Shown here: in pieces, positions 36,248 through 45,388 of the stretch | How positions within the stretch are numbered: position 1 is the stretch's first letter | Layout: each line of letters begins with the position of its first letter | Source: Wenzhouxiangella sp. XN79A | GTDB taxonomy: Bacteria; Pseudomonadota; Gammaproteobacteria; Xanthomonadales; Wenzhouxiangellaceae | Assembly (NCBI RefSeq): GCF_012272825.1 | Contig: NZ_JAAWWS010000134.1 | Location: 1-64,000, forward strand | Direction: 5' to 3' | DNA length: 64,000 nucleotides | Program-made: the position numbers and the translations under genes | The notes under the pieces: generated by a model | Databases searched by the model: none | Seen by the model: only the letters and a program-made list of their open reading frames with translations | What the model was told of the DNA's origin: nothing

Positions 36248-37012
36248 TCACTTCTTCACGTCCTTCCAGTACTCGTGGTACAGCAACCAGGCCAGGAACG
36301 TGAACACGACCAGGAAGAGCAACACCCAGACACCGAGCCGCTCCCGTTCGAGAATGGCCGGCTCACCCATGTAGATCAGGAACGCGGACAGGTCGCGCAT
36401 CGCCGCGCTGTACTCTTCGGGCGTCATCAGGCCCGGCTCGTCGAGCGTGAGCTCCTTGAGTCGTGTCTGCTCGTCGCCGTTCTCGTCGACCACCGTCTCG
36501 TAGACCGGCCGCTGGATGCCCTGCAGTTCCCAGAGAACGTGCGGCATCGATGCGTTCTCGAGCACGGTGTTGTTCCAGCCTTCGTCGGTCAGGTAGAAGC
36601 CCTTCATGAAGGTATACACCCAGTCGACCCCGCCCTTGGAGCGGGCAACCAGGGTGAGGTCCGGCGGCGCCTTGCCGAACCAGTCCGCCGAGGCCTCGTA
36701 GGGCATCGCGGGCTTCATGTAATCGGTGAGTTCCTGATCGCCGAACAGCAGGTTCTGTTCGATCATTTCCTCGTCGAGGCCCTCGATGTCCTCGGCCAGA
36801 CGCTGATAGCGCATGTACTCGGCCGAATGGCAGCTGTGGCAGTAGTTGACGAAGAACTTCGCTCCGCGCTGCAGCGACGCCATGTCGTGCACGTTCGCGC
36901 CCGAGGCTTCGAGCCCCTCGTATCCACCGGCCGCGTAGGCGCCGGGCAGGGCCACGACGGCCGAGAACAACGCGCCTGCGGCGCGGGCGGTCCACTTGTT
37001 GAAACGCATCAT
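36248..37012 (-). CDS. petC: Ubiquinol-cytochrome c reductase, cytochrome c1
   Basis: This 254-residue subunit has a signal peptide (about 1-28), the heme c motif CHSCH (about residue 58), a distal Met region MPHVLW, and a C-terminal membrane anchor (LGVWVLLFLVVFTFLAWLLY). It accepts electrons from the Rieske protein in the bc1 complex. The ATG at 37012 overlaps the petB stop as ATGA. Confidence 0.96.
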   Translation of the reverse strand: MMRFNKWTARAAGALFSAVVALPGAYAAGGYEGLEASGANVHDMASLQRGAKFFVNYCHSCHSAEYMRYQRLAEDIEGLDEEMIEQNLLFGDQELTDYMKPAMPYEASADWFGKAPPDLTLVARSKGGVDWVYTFMKGFYLTDEGWNNTVLENASMPHVLWELQGIQRPVYETVVDENGDEQTRLKELTLDEPGLMTPEEYSAAMRDLSAFLIYMGEPAILERERLGVWVLLFLVVFTFLAWLLYHEYWKDVKK

Positions 37013-38253
37013 TTCGTCACCCGTTCCGGTACAGGTCTGGTTTTCTCGTACTTGGTGATGAACGGCATCAGCCCGAAGAACGCGAAGTACACGAAGGTCC
37101 AGATTCGGGCCTCGAACACTTCGGCCGCCGTTCCCGTGCCGAGCCCGAGCATGCCGAGACGGAAGAAGGCGATGGCGAAAACCACCAGCAGGATCTTGCT
37201 GGCCAGGCCCTTGTAGCGGATCGAACGCACCTTGGACCGATCCAGCCACGGCAGCAGGAACAACACCGCGATCGCCGCGCCCATCAGAAGCACACCAAGG
37301 AGTTTGTCGGGGACGGCCTGGAGGATCGCGTAGTACGGCGTGAAGTACCAGACCGGGACGATGTGTTCGGGCGTGACCAGCGGATCGGCCGGAATGAAGT
37401 TGTCCTTCTCCAGCATCAGCCCGCCGCCGGTCGGGGCGTAGAAGATCATGAACGCGAACAGGGTCAGGAAGACGCCGACACCGAAGATGTCCTTGACCGT
37501 GTAGTACGGATGGAACGGGATGCCGTCCAGCGGACGTCCCTGTTCGTCCTTGTTCTTCTTGATATCGATGCCGTCGGGATTGTTCGAGCCCACTTCGTGC
37601 AGCGCGGCCAGGTGGAGCACGACCAGGAGCAGCAGGGCCAGCGGCAGCGCGATGACGTGCAGCGCGAAGAACCGGTTCAGGGTCGCATCGGACACGAAGA
37701 AGTCGCCGCGGATCCATTCGACCAGCGCGTCGCCGATGTAGGGAATCGCCCCGAACAGCGAGATGATCACCTGGGCGCCCCAGTAGGACATCTGGCCCCA
37801 GGGCAATACGTAGCCCATGAAGGCCTCGGCCATCAGCACCAGGTAGATGAACACGCCGAGGATCCAGACCAGTTCGCGCGGCTTCTTGTACGAGCCGTAC
37901 ATCAGGCCGCGGAACATGTGCAGGTACACGACGATGAAGAAGAACGAGGCGCCGGTCGAGTGCATGTACCGGATCAGCCAGCCCCACTCGACGTCGCGCA
38001 TGATGTACTCGACCGAAGCGAAGGCTTCGGCGGCGCTCGGCTTGTACTGCATGGTCAGGAAGATGCCGGTGACGATCTGGTTGACCAGCGTCAACAGCGC
38101 CAGCGAACCGAAGAAATACATGATGTTGAAGTTCTTCGGCGCGTAGTATTCGCTGATGTGCGCCTTCCAGAAGTCCGAGACCGGAAGGCGACGGTCGACC
38201 CAGTTACCGACCGACTCGAGCTGCCGCGAAAGATTGCTTGCAGGCTTGGCCAT
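37009..38253 (-). CDS. petB: Ubiquinol-cytochrome c reductase, cytochrome b
   Basis: This 414-residue integral membrane protein binds two b hemes, with the paired His ligands visible in GWLIRYMHSTGASFFFIVVYLHMFRG and FFALHVIALPLALLLLVVLHLAALH. The quinol-oxidation site motif reads 'PVWYFTPYYAILQ' (PEWY in many relatives, PVWY here). It is 2 bp downstream of petA and overlaps petC. An N-terminal extension of about 35 residues precedes the first helix. Confidence 0.97.
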   Translation of the reverse strand: MAKPASNLSRQLESVGNWVDRRLPVSDFWKAHISEYYAPKNFNIMYFFGSLALLTLVNQIVTGIFLTMQYKPSAAEAFASVEYIMRDVEWGWLIRYMHSTGASFFFIVVYLHMFRGLMYGSYKKPRELVWILGVFIYLVLMAEAFMGYVLPWGQMSYWGAQVIISLFGAIPYIGDALVEWIRGDFFVSDATLNRFFALHVIALPLALLLLVVLHLAALHEVGSNNPDGIDIKKNKDEQGRPLDGIPFHPYYTVKDIFGVGVFLTLFAFMIFYAPTGGGLMLEKDNFIPADPLVTPEHIVPVWYFTPYYAILQAVPDKLLGVLLMGAAIAVLFLLPWLDRSKVRSIRYKGLASKILLVVFAIAFFRLGMLGLGTGTAAEVFEARIWTFVYFAFFGLMPFITKYEKTRPVPERVTK

Positions 38254-38255
38254 GA

Positions 38256-38882
38256 TCAGGCTGCTCCTTCAGGATCTTGTCCGATGATGACCGTATCGTC
38301 GTCAACGAATCTGTACGGCGGAACGATCAGGTTGGTGGGTGCGGGCACGCCCTGGTAGACGCGGCCGGCCAGGTCGAATTTCGACTTGTGGCACGGACAG
38401 AAGAAGCCGCCCTTCCAGTTTTCCTCGAACGGCTGGGCGCCGACTTCGGGCAGGAATTCCGGCACACAGCCCAGGTGGGTGCAGTGCAGGTTCAGGACCA
38501 GGATTTCCGGCTTGATCGAACGATGGATGTTCTGCGCGTATTCCGGCTGCTGGTCCGGCGTGTTCTCGCTCTGCGGGTCGCGCAGCTGGCCGTTGAGTTC
38601 GGGCAGGTCGTCGAGCATCCGCTCGTTGCGGCGCATGATGCCGATGGTCTGGCCGCGCCAGACCGTCTTCATCAGCTGGCCGGGCTGCAGCTCGCCGATG
38701 AACGCTTCCACCGGCGCACCGATGACCCGGGCCTTGGCGCTCGGCTTCCAGGACGCGAAGAACGGCCACGCGGCAAATCCGGCGCCGACCGCTCCGACCG
38801 CACCGGTGCCGGCGAGCAGCAGCATGCGGCGGCCCTTGTTCGGCGCGGGGTCCAGCGACGCGAGCGATTCCTTCTCTGACAT
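38256..38882 (-). CDS. petA: Ubiquinol-cytochrome c reductase, Rieske iron-sulfur subunit
   Basis: This 208-residue subunit has an N-terminal Arg-Arg followed by a hydrophobic helix (GRRMLLLAGTGAVGAVGAGF), consistent with a retained Tat-type anchor. The 2Fe-2S ligands are in CTHLGC and CPCHKSKFD. It starts the bc1 operon. A -10-like TAAAAT on the minus strand at 38997-39002 would give a leader of about 110 nt. Confidence 0.97.
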   Translation of the reverse strand: MSEKESLASLDPAPNKGRRMLLLAGTGAVGAVGAGFAAWPFFASWKPSAKARVIGAPVEAFIGELQPGQLMKTVWRGQTIGIMRRNERMLDDLPELNGQLRDPQSENTPDQQPEYAQNIHRSIKPEILVLNLHCTHLGCVPEFLPEVGAQPFEENWKGGFFCPCHKSKFDLAGRVYQGVPAPTNLIVPPYRFVDDDTVIIGQDPEGAA

Positions 38883-38996
38883 GAATGCACTCCTGATTCA
38901 GGCAGGCTGTGACGTGGGAAACCCGCTTCCGGACATCGGCAACCGGGCGTCGGCGACGCCCGACCAACGGACGGACTCGGATTTGGTCAATCCTCT

Positions 38997-39002
38997 ATTT
39001 TA
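38997..39002 (-). promoter_or_regulatory. Candidate -10 of the petABC-ssp operon
   Basis: The minus strand reads TAAAAT here, one mismatch from TATAAT, in an otherwise GC-rich gap. No good -35 is present at the expected distance, so an activator may be needed or the site may be fortuitous. Confidence 0.35.
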
Positions 39003-39068
39003 CCGAAAATTTCACGTTCTGCTCGATCTCCGGTGGCCCGGGCTCGGAGATCGCCGGGCCGACGGGCG

Positions 39069-39074
39069 TAGAAT
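39069..39074 (+). promoter_or_regulatory. Candidate -10 of the DegS-like gene
   Basis: TAGAAT lies 33 nt before the ATG, one mismatch from consensus. The matching -35 is poor. Confidence 0.35.
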
Positions 39075-39107
39075 GCCGATATTGTCCGCTATTCGCGTCA
39101 CTCCACG

Positions 39108-40208
39108 ATGAAACGTCTCAGCCTGTTTCTCGCCCAGACCGTGCTGGCCGGTCTCGCCGTCGCGTTCCTGCTGGTCTGGTTCCGGCCGGATCTGCTGCCG
39201 ACGACCGCCTCGCCGTCGCCGGCCGGGGGCACGGTGCGCAGTTACGCCGACGCCGTCAACCGCACCGCGCCGTCGGTGGTCAGCATCTACACCCGCACCC
39301 TGGTCAGCGAACCGATGATCCGGGAGGGCGGCGACGTGATGTTCCGGCAGCTGTTCGGCGACCGCCAGGTGCTGCGGCCCAGGAACGGGCTGGGGTCGGG
39401 GGTGATCGTCTCGCCCAACGGAGTGATCCTGACCACCGCCCATGTGATCGACGGCGTCGACAACATCTTCGTCTCGCTGTTCGACGGCCGGGTCGCCGAG
39501 GCCCGCGTGATCGGGACCGATCCCGGCACCGACCTCGCGGTGCTCAAGGTCGAGCTCGAAGGCCTGCCGGCCGCGGTGTTCGACACCGAGACGCGTCACC
39601 GGCCCGGCGACGTGGTGCTGGCGATCGGCAACGCGTTCGGACTGAACCACACGGTGACCGCCGGCATCATCAGCGCCACCGGTCGCGGCGACCTGAACCT
39701 GACCGCGTTCGAGGACTTCATCCAGACCGACGCGGCGATCAACTCCGGCAACAGCGGCGGCGCCCTGATCAACCCCGACGGCGAGGTCATCGGCATCAAC
39801 TCCGCCTCGTTGAGCCAGGACATCGGCGCCCAGGGCATCAGCTTCGCGATCTCGGCCCGGCTGGCCACCGACGTGCTCGAACAGATCCTGCTCTACGGCC
39901 AGGTCCAGCGCGGCTGGCTGGGCGCCAACCTCGCCGACCCGCCGCTGGTGGCGCTGGAAGGCGAACAACAGCCGCAGGGCGTCCAGATCAGTCAGATCTA
40001 CCGCGACGGCCCGGCCTGGAGAGGCGGCCTGCGGCCCGGCGACATCCTCATCCGCGCCGACGACGAGCCGGTCGGCACCGCACGCGAATTCACCCTGAAG
40101 ATCGCCGAAAAGCCCCCCGGCACCGAAATCGAACTGGTCGCCATGCGCAGCGGCCAGACCTTCACCACCTCGGCCACCCTGATCCAGCACCCGCCGCTGC
40201 AGCGCTAG
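39108..40208 (+). CDS. DegS/AlgW-like periplasmic serine protease with one PDZ domain
   Basis: This 366-residue protein has an N-terminal membrane anchor (LFLAQTVLAGLAVAFLLVWF), a trypsin-like domain with catalytic His in TTAHVI, Asp in GTDLAV and Ser in NSGNSGG, and a single PDZ domain (about 265-355; PAWRGGLRPGDILIRADDEPVG). One PDZ plus an anchor favours DegS/AlgW, which cleaves the anti-sigma factor RseA to launch the sigma-E envelope response, over DegP with two PDZ domains. It is divergent from petA. Confidence 0.9.
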   Translation: MKRLSLFLAQTVLAGLAVAFLLVWFRPDLLPTTASPSPAGGTVRSYADAVNRTAPSVVSIYTRTLVSEPMIREGGDVMFRQLFGDRQVLRPRNGLGSGVIVSPNGVILTTAHVIDGVDNIFVSLFDGRVAEARVIGTDPGTDLAVLKVELEGLPAAVFDTETRHRPGDVVLAIGNAFGLNHTVTAGIISATGRGDLNLTAFEDFIQTDAAINSGNSGGALINPDGEVIGINSASLSQDIGAQGISFAISARLATDVLEQILLYGQVQRGWLGANLADPPLVALEGEQQPQGVQISQIYRDGPAWRGGLRPGDILIRADDEPVGTAREFTLKIAEKPPGTEIELVAMRSGQTFTTSATLIQHPPLQR

Positions 40209-40663
40209 CCCGCCACTCGTCGTGTAACGAATAGCGAGTCGGAGAGCGTTCGGCTGCAAGGCCTGTCTCGCAGGGAATGGCACAGGATGTGTGACCGGGC
40301 ACACTCGCCGAGAGGAGGCAGCCACGAGGGGACAGGACGAGCCGAAACCCTTTCCGAGCGCCCCTGCGCTGCGTGCGATTGACCACAGGCGGATGCAGAT
40401 GCGCGCAGATCGAAACCTTTCCGGAGCGCACCCGGCGGGTAACCGATATCGCGCAGCAGGGTCGCGGCGCTGGTGTGCGCATGCAGTCGACATGGTCGAT
40501 CTCGGCGCCGTGCGCGGATGATCATCTTCCCCCGACCGCAGCGTCGATCGGCATGGCTCGTGATTTCCCGCCGTCATCGGCGTCCATCGCCGTTCATCGG
40601 CGGTTCGCATTCACGCTGCGGCCATCGACCCGGATCGAGGCTCGGGCGTCCCGTCACGGGCGC
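40209..40663. repeat. Intergenic repeat region between degS-like gene and dcd
   Basis: No gene is supported in these 455 bp. Two repeat structures are seen. First, an imperfect inverted repeat, about 40241-40280 against 40318-40355 (both contain forms of TTCGGCT and CCTGTC). Its left arm includes 40257-40281, which matches 62646-62670 at 22 of 25 positions (core TCGCAGGGAATGGC). Second, 40381-40411 and 40571-40606 resemble the arms of the 15740-15884 repeat (GATGAACG-type microrepeats). Confidence 0.6.
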
Positions 40664-41230
40664 TCAGGCGCGCGGCAGCGTCACGCCGCGCTGGGCCTGG
40701 TACTTTCCGCCGCGGTCGGCGTAGCTGGTCTCGCATTCCTCGTCGGATTCCAGGAACAGGAACTGGGCCACGCCCTCGTGGGCGTAGATGCGCGCAGGCA
40801 GGGGGGTGGTATTGGAGAACTCCAGCGTGACGTGGCCTTCCCACTCCGGTTCCAGCGGGGTGACGTTGACGATGATGCCGCAGCGGGCATAGGTCGACTT
40901 GCCGAGGCAGATCGTCAGCACGTTGCGCGGGATGCGGAAGTACTCCACGGTCCGGGCCAGCGCGAAGGAGTTCGGCGGGATGATGCAGGAGTCGGCCCGG
41001 ACATCGACGAAGCTGGCGGGATCGAAGTTCTTCGGGTCGACGACGGCCGAATTGATGTTGGTGAAGATCTTGAATTCGTCGGCGCAGCGAACGTCGTAGC
41101 CGTAGCTCGAGGTGCCGTACGACACCAGCCTGCGGCCGTCGGCCTCGCGCACCTGGCCGGGCTCGAAGGGCTCGATCATGCCGTGTTCGGCGGCCATGCG
41201 CCGGATCCAGCGATCCGATTTGATGCTCAT
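40664..41230 (-). CDS. dcd: dCTP deaminase
   Basis: This 188-residue homotrimeric enzyme deaminates dCTP to dUTP for thymidylate synthesis. Family blocks are [56 protein letters not shown] and QFLFLES. Length is as in E. coli Dcd. It lies 132 bp downstream of mrp on the same strand. Confidence 0.97.
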   Translation of the reverse strand: MSIKSDRWIRRMAAEHGMIEPFEPGQVREADGRRLVSYGTSSYGYDVRCADEFKIFTNINSAVVDPKNFDPASFVDVRADSCIIPPNSFALARTVEYFRIPRNVLTICLGKSTYARCGIIVNVTPLEPEWEGHVTLEFSNTTPLPARIYAHEGVAQFLFLESDEECETSYADRGGKYQAQRGVTLPRA

Positions 41231-41362
41231 GTGCTTCGTCCAGTCTGCGCTTCCTCGGCAGGGCCGGGGCCGCGGGTTGACCGCCGAGTCCGGCGGTGGT
41301 TCGGTTCGGTCCGCAGAGAATACGCGCTCCGGCCGGCGCTGCGCGAACCGGTTTCGTGCCGG

Positions 41363-42445
41363 TCAGTCCGAGATCGTGATCCTGGGCATCCGGATCGAGG
41401 TGCTGGCCGCCTGCCGGGCCAGCCGCGCCGCGCTCTTCCGGGCGATCTCGCGGAAGCGCATCGCCACGGCGCCGTCCGGGTCGGCGACCACCGACGGCGC
41501 GCCCTGGTCGGTCGAACGGCCCAACGCGGCGTCCAGCGGCAGCTGGCCGAGCAGCGGAAGGCCGGTCTCGTCGGCGATCCGCGCGCCGCCGCCGTGTCCG
41601 AACACGGCCTCTTCGTGGCCGCAGTTCGAACACAGGTGCGTACTCATGTTCTCGACCACGCCGAGCACCGGCACCTTGACCTTGCGGAACATCGCCACGG
41701 CGCGGCGCACGTCGTCCAGCGCCACGTCCTGCGGCGTGGTGACCACGATGCTGCCGGCCACCGGAATCCGCTGAGCGAGGGTCAGCTGCACATCGCCGGT
41801 GCCGGGCGGCAGGTCGATGACCAGATAATCGAGATCGTCCCAGAGTGTCTCCGACACCATCTGCTGCAGGGCCTGGGTGGCCATCGGGCCGCGCCAGATC
41901 ATGGCCTGGTCGACCGCGACCAGCACGCCGATGCTCATCGCCTGGATGCCGTGGGCTTCCAGCGGCAGGATGCGCCGGTTCTCGGTCGTGCCCGGCTTGC
42001 CGGTCAGCCCGAGCATGCGCGGCTGGCTGGGGCCGTAGATATCGGCATCGAGCACGCCGACGCGGGCGCCTTCGGCGGCCAGGGCCAGGGCGAGGTTGGC
42101 CGCAACGGTCGACTTGCCGACGCCGCCCTTGCCCGAGGCCACCGCGATCACGTTGCGCACCCCGTCCAGCGGCTTCAGTCCGCCCTGCACCGCGTGGGTG
42201 GCGATCTTCGTGCCCAGGTCGATGCTGACCGCCTCGACGCCGTCGAAGGCCTCGAGGCAGGCGCGGATGCGCTGTTCGAACCGGTCGATCGAGCCCCGGG
42301 CCGGGTAGCCGAGCACGACCTCGACGGCCACCTTGCCGCCGCGCACTGCGACCCCACGGACCGCATCGCCCAGCGGCGCGCCGGCATCGGGGTCATCCAG
42401 GCCGCGCAGGGCTTCGAGCAGTTCGTCGCGGTTCGGTTCGGTCAC
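41363..42445 (-). CDS. apbC: Iron-sulfur cluster carrier Mrp/ApbC
   Basis: This 360-residue P-loop NTPase has an N-terminal MIP18-like domain (about 1-85), the deviant Walker A GKGGVGKST near residue 106, and the cluster-binding pair CSNC near residue 280. It carries Fe-S clusters to apoproteins. The GTG start at 42445 is set by the strong GAGGAGG ribosome site 5 nt upstream. It diverges from yhbY. Confidence 0.95.
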   Translation of the reverse strand: MTEPNRDELLEALRGLDDPDAGAPLGDAVRGVAVRGGKVAVEVVLGYPARGSIDRFEQRIRACLEAFDGVEAVSIDLGTKIATHAVQGGLKPLDGVRNVIAVASGKGGVGKSTVAANLALALAAEGARVGVLDADIYGPSQPRMLGLTGKPGTTENRRILPLEAHGIQAMSIGVLVAVDQAMIWRGPMATQALQQMVSETLWDDLDYLVIDLPPGTGDVQLTLAQRIPVAGSIVVTTPQDVALDDVRRAVAMFRKVKVPVLGVVENMSTHLCSNCGHEEAVFGHGGGARIADETGLPLLGQLPLDAALGRSTDQGAPSVVADPDGAVAMRFREIARKSAARLARQAASTSIRMPRITISD

Positions 42446-42511
42446 AGGGGCCTCCTCGTGCAATACGTGCGGCGGGCTATTGTAGGCGCGACGCGGGACC
42501 GGTCGCACGAC

Positions 42512-42520
42512 TGGTATGCT
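42512..42520 (+). promoter_or_regulatory. Possible extended -10 promoter of yhbY
   Basis: TGGTATGCT has the TGn extension before a TATGCT hexamer, 36 nt before the yhbY start. No -35 is recognisable, as is common for extended -10 promoters. Confidence 0.35.
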
Positions 42521-42555
42521 TGCGCCCTGTTCGACACACCTCGTTCCGAGCCCGG

Positions 42556-42858
42556 ATGACCACGATGAAACTGACCCGAACCCAGATCCGCCATCTTCGC
42601 GGCCTCTGCCACGCGCTGGACCCGGTCGTGATGGTCGCCGACAAGGGCCTGAGCGACAACGTGCGGGCCGAAGTCGAGCTGGCGCTGGACAGCCACGAGC
42701 TGATCAAGGTGAAGCTGCGCGGCGAACGCGACCAGCGCCAGGCCTGGGCCGACGACCTGGTCGCCACCACCGGGGCGGCCGCGGTCCAGCAGATCGGCCA
42801 GGTCCTGTGCCTGTACCGCCGCCACCCCGAGAATCCGCGAATCCAACTGCCCCGCTGA
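42556..42858 (+). CDS. yhbY: RNA-binding CRM-domain protein YhbY
   Basis: This 100-residue CRM-domain protein associates with pre-50S ribosomal particles in E. coli. The block HLRGLCHALDPVVMVADKGL and the segment SHELIKVKL match YhbY, as does the ending LYRRHPENPRIQLPR. ATG at 42556 or at 42565 (three codons later) may be used. A small Mth938-like gene follows 11 bp downstream. Confidence 0.93.
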   Translation: MTTMKLTRTQIRHLRGLCHALDPVVMVADKGLSDNVRAEVELALDSHELIKVKLRGERDQRQAWADDLVATTGAAAVQQIGQVLCLYRRHPENPRIQLPR

Positions 42859-42869
42859 CCTCACGTCCC

Positions 42870-43250
42870 ATGCAGCTGACCGAGCACCGGCCGGACGGCC
42901 AGTACTACATCCATTCCCTGACCGACGATGCGATCCGGATCGTCGATACCCCGTGGCGCGAAAGCCTGCTGCTGACTCCGCAGCTCGCACCGACGGCCTG
43001 GCCGGTGACCGAGATCGGCGCCGTCGATCGCGACGCGGTCGCACCGATCCTCGAACTCCGCCCCGACGTGGTGCTGCTGGCCTCCGGGCGACAGCTGGCG
43101 TTTCCGCCGCGCGAGGTCCAGGTCGCCTTTCTCGAGGCCGGTATCGGGCTGGAAGTGATGACGCTGGAATCGGCCGCCCGCACCTTCAACGTACTGGCCA
43201 GCGAAGAACGCCGGGTGCTGGCCGCGCTGATCTGGGAACCGGCGAACTGA
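42870..43250 (+). CDS. Mth938-like (DUF498) domain protein
   Basis: This 126-residue protein matches the Mth938-like/NDUFAF3 family: DAIRIVDTPWRESLLLTP, a central PDVVLLASG segment and 'GIGLEVMTLESAARTFNVLASEER', where the conserved Thr/Ala-Ala-x-Thr-Asn/Phe region is seen. Eukaryotic relatives assist complex I assembly; bacterial roles are unclear. It ends 4 bp from the convergent nlpD stop. Confidence 0.85.
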   Translation: MQLTEHRPDGQYYIHSLTDDAIRIVDTPWRESLLLTPQLAPTAWPVTEIGAVDRDAVAPILELRPDVVLLASGRQLAFPPREVQVAFLEAGIGLEVMTLESAARTFNVLASEERRVLAALIWEPAN

Positions 43251-43254
43251 CCGC

Positions 43255-44136
43255 TCAGCGCTGCGGCAGGTAGCCGATCGGGTCGACCGGCTGGCCGTCG
43301 CGGCGGATCTCGAAGTGCAGCACCGGTTCATCGCGCTCGTTGCGGCCGAGCGTGGCGATCTGCTGCCCGGCCCGCACCGCTTCGCCCTCGCCGACCGCGC
43401 GCTCGCGGTTGTGGGCATAGGCCGAGAGCATGCGGTCGTTGTGCTTGATGATGATCAGCTCGCCGTAGCCGATCAGGCCGTTGCCGCTGTAGACCACCGT
43501 GCCCCCGGCCGCCGCGCGGACCGGCTGCCCGGGCGTGCCTGCAATCAGGATGCCTTTCCGGGTATCGCCCGGATTGAATCCGCGAGCGACCGTACCGGCG
43601 GTCGGCCAGCGCCAGTCGACGCCGGCCACGCTGCGGGTCGCAGCGGTCGGGATCGGCGCGGTGCTGCCCGCCGCGCTCGGCGGCGCCGCGCGGGGTCGGG
43701 GTGCCGGCTCGCTGCGGGGCCGGGGTTCGGCCGGGGGTCGCGATGCCGCGGCGCGTGATTCCGGTTCGGGCTCGGCGGCAGGTTCCGGCGGGGCCGTCGG
43801 ACGACGGGTCGGCGGTGGCGCGGTCCGGGCCGGCGCGCTCGGTGGCGAGGCCGGCCGACGCAGCGCGATCGGCTGGCCGACCCGGATCGTGTACGGCTCG
43901 GAAATGCCGTTCCAGCGCGCCACCTGGCGCCAGTCCAGGCCGTAGCGGAAGGCGATCGAATACAGCGTGTCGCCGCGCACCACTCGATAGACCGTGGGCG
44001 CTGGCGCAGGCGGCGGCGCGCTACGGTTCTGCGGCCGCTGGTCCGGCATCAGCGGGCCCGGCGCACCGCAGCCGGACAGCAGCGCCACCCCGGCCAGCAG
44101 CAGCACCGCGACGCGCCGGCGCCGGGCGCTGCTCAC
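43255..44136 (-). CDS. nlpD: NlpD-like LysM/M23 lipoprotein, cell-division amidase activator
   Basis: This 293-residue lipoprotein has lipobox LLSGC, one LysM domain (YRVVRGDTLYSIAFRYGL) and a Pro/Ala-rich linker, then a C-terminal M23/LytM domain (about 185-290). The first metal-site motif, usually HxGxD, reads KGILIAG, so the domain is degenerate, as in E. coli NlpD, which activates amidase AmiC rather than cutting peptidoglycan. The GTG start overlaps the yqaA stop as GTGA and follows CGGAG. The surE-pcm-(yqaA)-nlpD order is conserved, but rpoS does not follow here. Confidence 0.92.
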   Translation of the reverse strand: MSSARRRRVAVLLLAGVALLSGCGAPGPLMPDQRPQNRSAPPPAPAPTVYRVVRGDTLYSIAFRYGLDWRQVARWNGISEPYTIRVGQPIALRRPASPPSAPARTAPPPTRRPTAPPEPAAEPEPESRAAASRPPAEPRPRSEPAPRPRAAPPSAAGSTAPIPTAATRSVAGVDWRWPTAGTVARGFNPGDTRKGILIAGTPGQPVRAAAGGTVVYSGNGLIGYGELIIIKHNDRMLSAYAHNRERAVGEGEAVRAGQQIATLGRNERDEPVLHFEIRRDGQPVDPIGYLPQR

Positions 44137-44717
44137 CCCCGGACTCCGAGGATCACGCCGGCAACGACGGCGATGCCGACCACCAGCCAGCCCAGCGCGT
44201 CGACCCATTCGCGCAGCTGGTCGGCCATGCGCACACCGCCGGCGCGGATCAGGCCGGCGACCAGGAAGAACCGGGCCCCGCGGCCGATCACGCACCCGAG
44301 CACGAAGGCCGGCAGCGGCATCAGCAACGCGCCGCCGGCAATGGTGATGATCTTGAACGGGATCGGCGTGAAGCCGGCCACGATGACGAACGCGATGCCC
44401 CAGGTCTCGAACATCTCGACTGCACGGGCGTACTCTTCGACGTAGCCGACCCGCTCGACCAGCGGAAACACCAGGTCCAGCGCCAGCCAGCCGATCAGGT
44501 ACCCGGCCAGCCCGCCGAGGACCGAGGTGACGGTGGTCAGCAGGGCCAGCGACCAGGCTTCGTCCCGGCGCGCCAGCACCATCGGCGCGAGCATGACGTC
44601 GGGCGGAATCGGAAAGAACACCGACTCGGCAAAGCTCAGCGCGCCCAGGTAGCGACGGGCATGGCGGTGACGGGACCAGGTCAGGACCCGGTCGTAGATG
44701 GGGCGGAACAGGCGCAT
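44133..44717 (-). CDS. YqaA-family inner-membrane protein (DedA/VTT superfamily)
   Basis: This 194-residue membrane protein has four to five helices and the superfamily pattern ESVFFPIPPDVMLAPMVLA and FTPIPFKIITIAGGALLMPLPAFVLGCVIGRGARFF. Such proteins move or scramble lipids or affect envelope homeostasis. It sits 5 bp after pcm and overlaps nlpD, so it is part of the surE operon. Confidence 0.9.
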   Translation of the reverse strand: MRLFRPIYDRVLTWSRHRHARRYLGALSFAESVFFPIPPDVMLAPMVLARRDEAWSLALLTTVTSVLGGLAGYLIGWLALDLVFPLVERVGYVEEYARAVEMFETWGIAFVIVAGFTPIPFKIITIAGGALLMPLPAFVLGCVIGRGARFFLVAGLIRAGGVRMADQLREWVDALGWLVVGIAVVAGVILGVRG

Positions 44718-44722
44718 CCGGC

Positions 44723-45388
44723 TCAGTCCAGCCCCTCGAGCAGCGGCACGAAGCTGACCGCGCCGAGGGTTTCGCGCTCCAGGCCGTCCGCGGTGCGCAC
44801 GACCCGCTCCAGGTGCTGCACCTTGCCCGGCTCGCCGACCGGGGCGACCAGTACGCCGCCCTCGGCCAGTTGCTCGTAGAGCGTGTCGGGCACCTGCCCG
44901 CCGGCCGTGACCAGGATGGCGTCGAACGGCGCCTGGCTGGGCCAGCCGTCGCGGCCGTCGAGGTGGCGAACGAAGACCTTGTGGAGCTTCAGCCGATGCA
45001 GCCGCTGCTTGGCCTGGCGGGCCAGCTCGCCGATCCGCTCGGTGGTGAACACCTGGTCGGCCAGCTGGGCCAGGATCGCGGCCTGGTATCCGGAGCCGGT
45101 GCCGACCTCGAGCACCTTGCCCAGGCGCGGACCGGTCAGCACCGCTTCGGTCATCCGCGCCACCACCAGCGGCTGTGAAATGGTCTGTCCGCGACCGATC
45201 GGCAGCGCGCTGTTCTCGTAGGCGCGCGACGACAGCGCCTCGTCGACGAACAGGTGGCGCGGCGTGCGGGCGATGACCTCGAGCACCGTCTCGTTGACGA
45301 TACCCTCGGCCCGAAGCTGGTCGATCAGCCGACGCCGGGTGCGTTCCGACGTCATACCGATCCCCCGGACCAGCGACTCGGCGTTCAT
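44723..45388 (-). CDS. pcm: Protein-L-isoaspartate O-methyltransferase
   Basis: This 221-residue enzyme repairs isoaspartyl residues using S-adenosylmethionine. Motifs are [28 protein letters not shown] and the SAM-binding [14 protein letters not shown]. The ATG at 45388 overlaps the surE stop as ATGA. The surE-pcm pairing is conserved in gammaproteobacteria. Confidence 0.97.
   Translation of the reverse strand: MNAESLVRGIGMTSERTRRRLIDQLRAEGIVNETVLEVIARTPRHLFVDEALSSRAYENSALPIGRGQTISQPLVVARMTEAVLTGPRLGKVLEVGTGSGYQAAILAQLADQVFTTERIGELARQAKQRLHRLKLHKVFVRHLDGRDGWPSQAPFDAILVTAGGQVPDTLYEQLAEGGVLVAPVGEPGKVQHLERVVRTADGLERETLGAVSFVPLLEGLD

Noticed and set aside
39012-40610. Long minus-strand open frame opposite the DegS-like gene
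   Set aside because: It is antisense to an intact serine protease with its full catalytic triad and extends into the intergenic repeat.
43255-44136. NlpD as an active M23 endopeptidase
   Set aside because: The first metal-ligand motif is replaced (KGILIAG in place of HxGxD), so direct peptidoglycan hydrolysis is unlikely.
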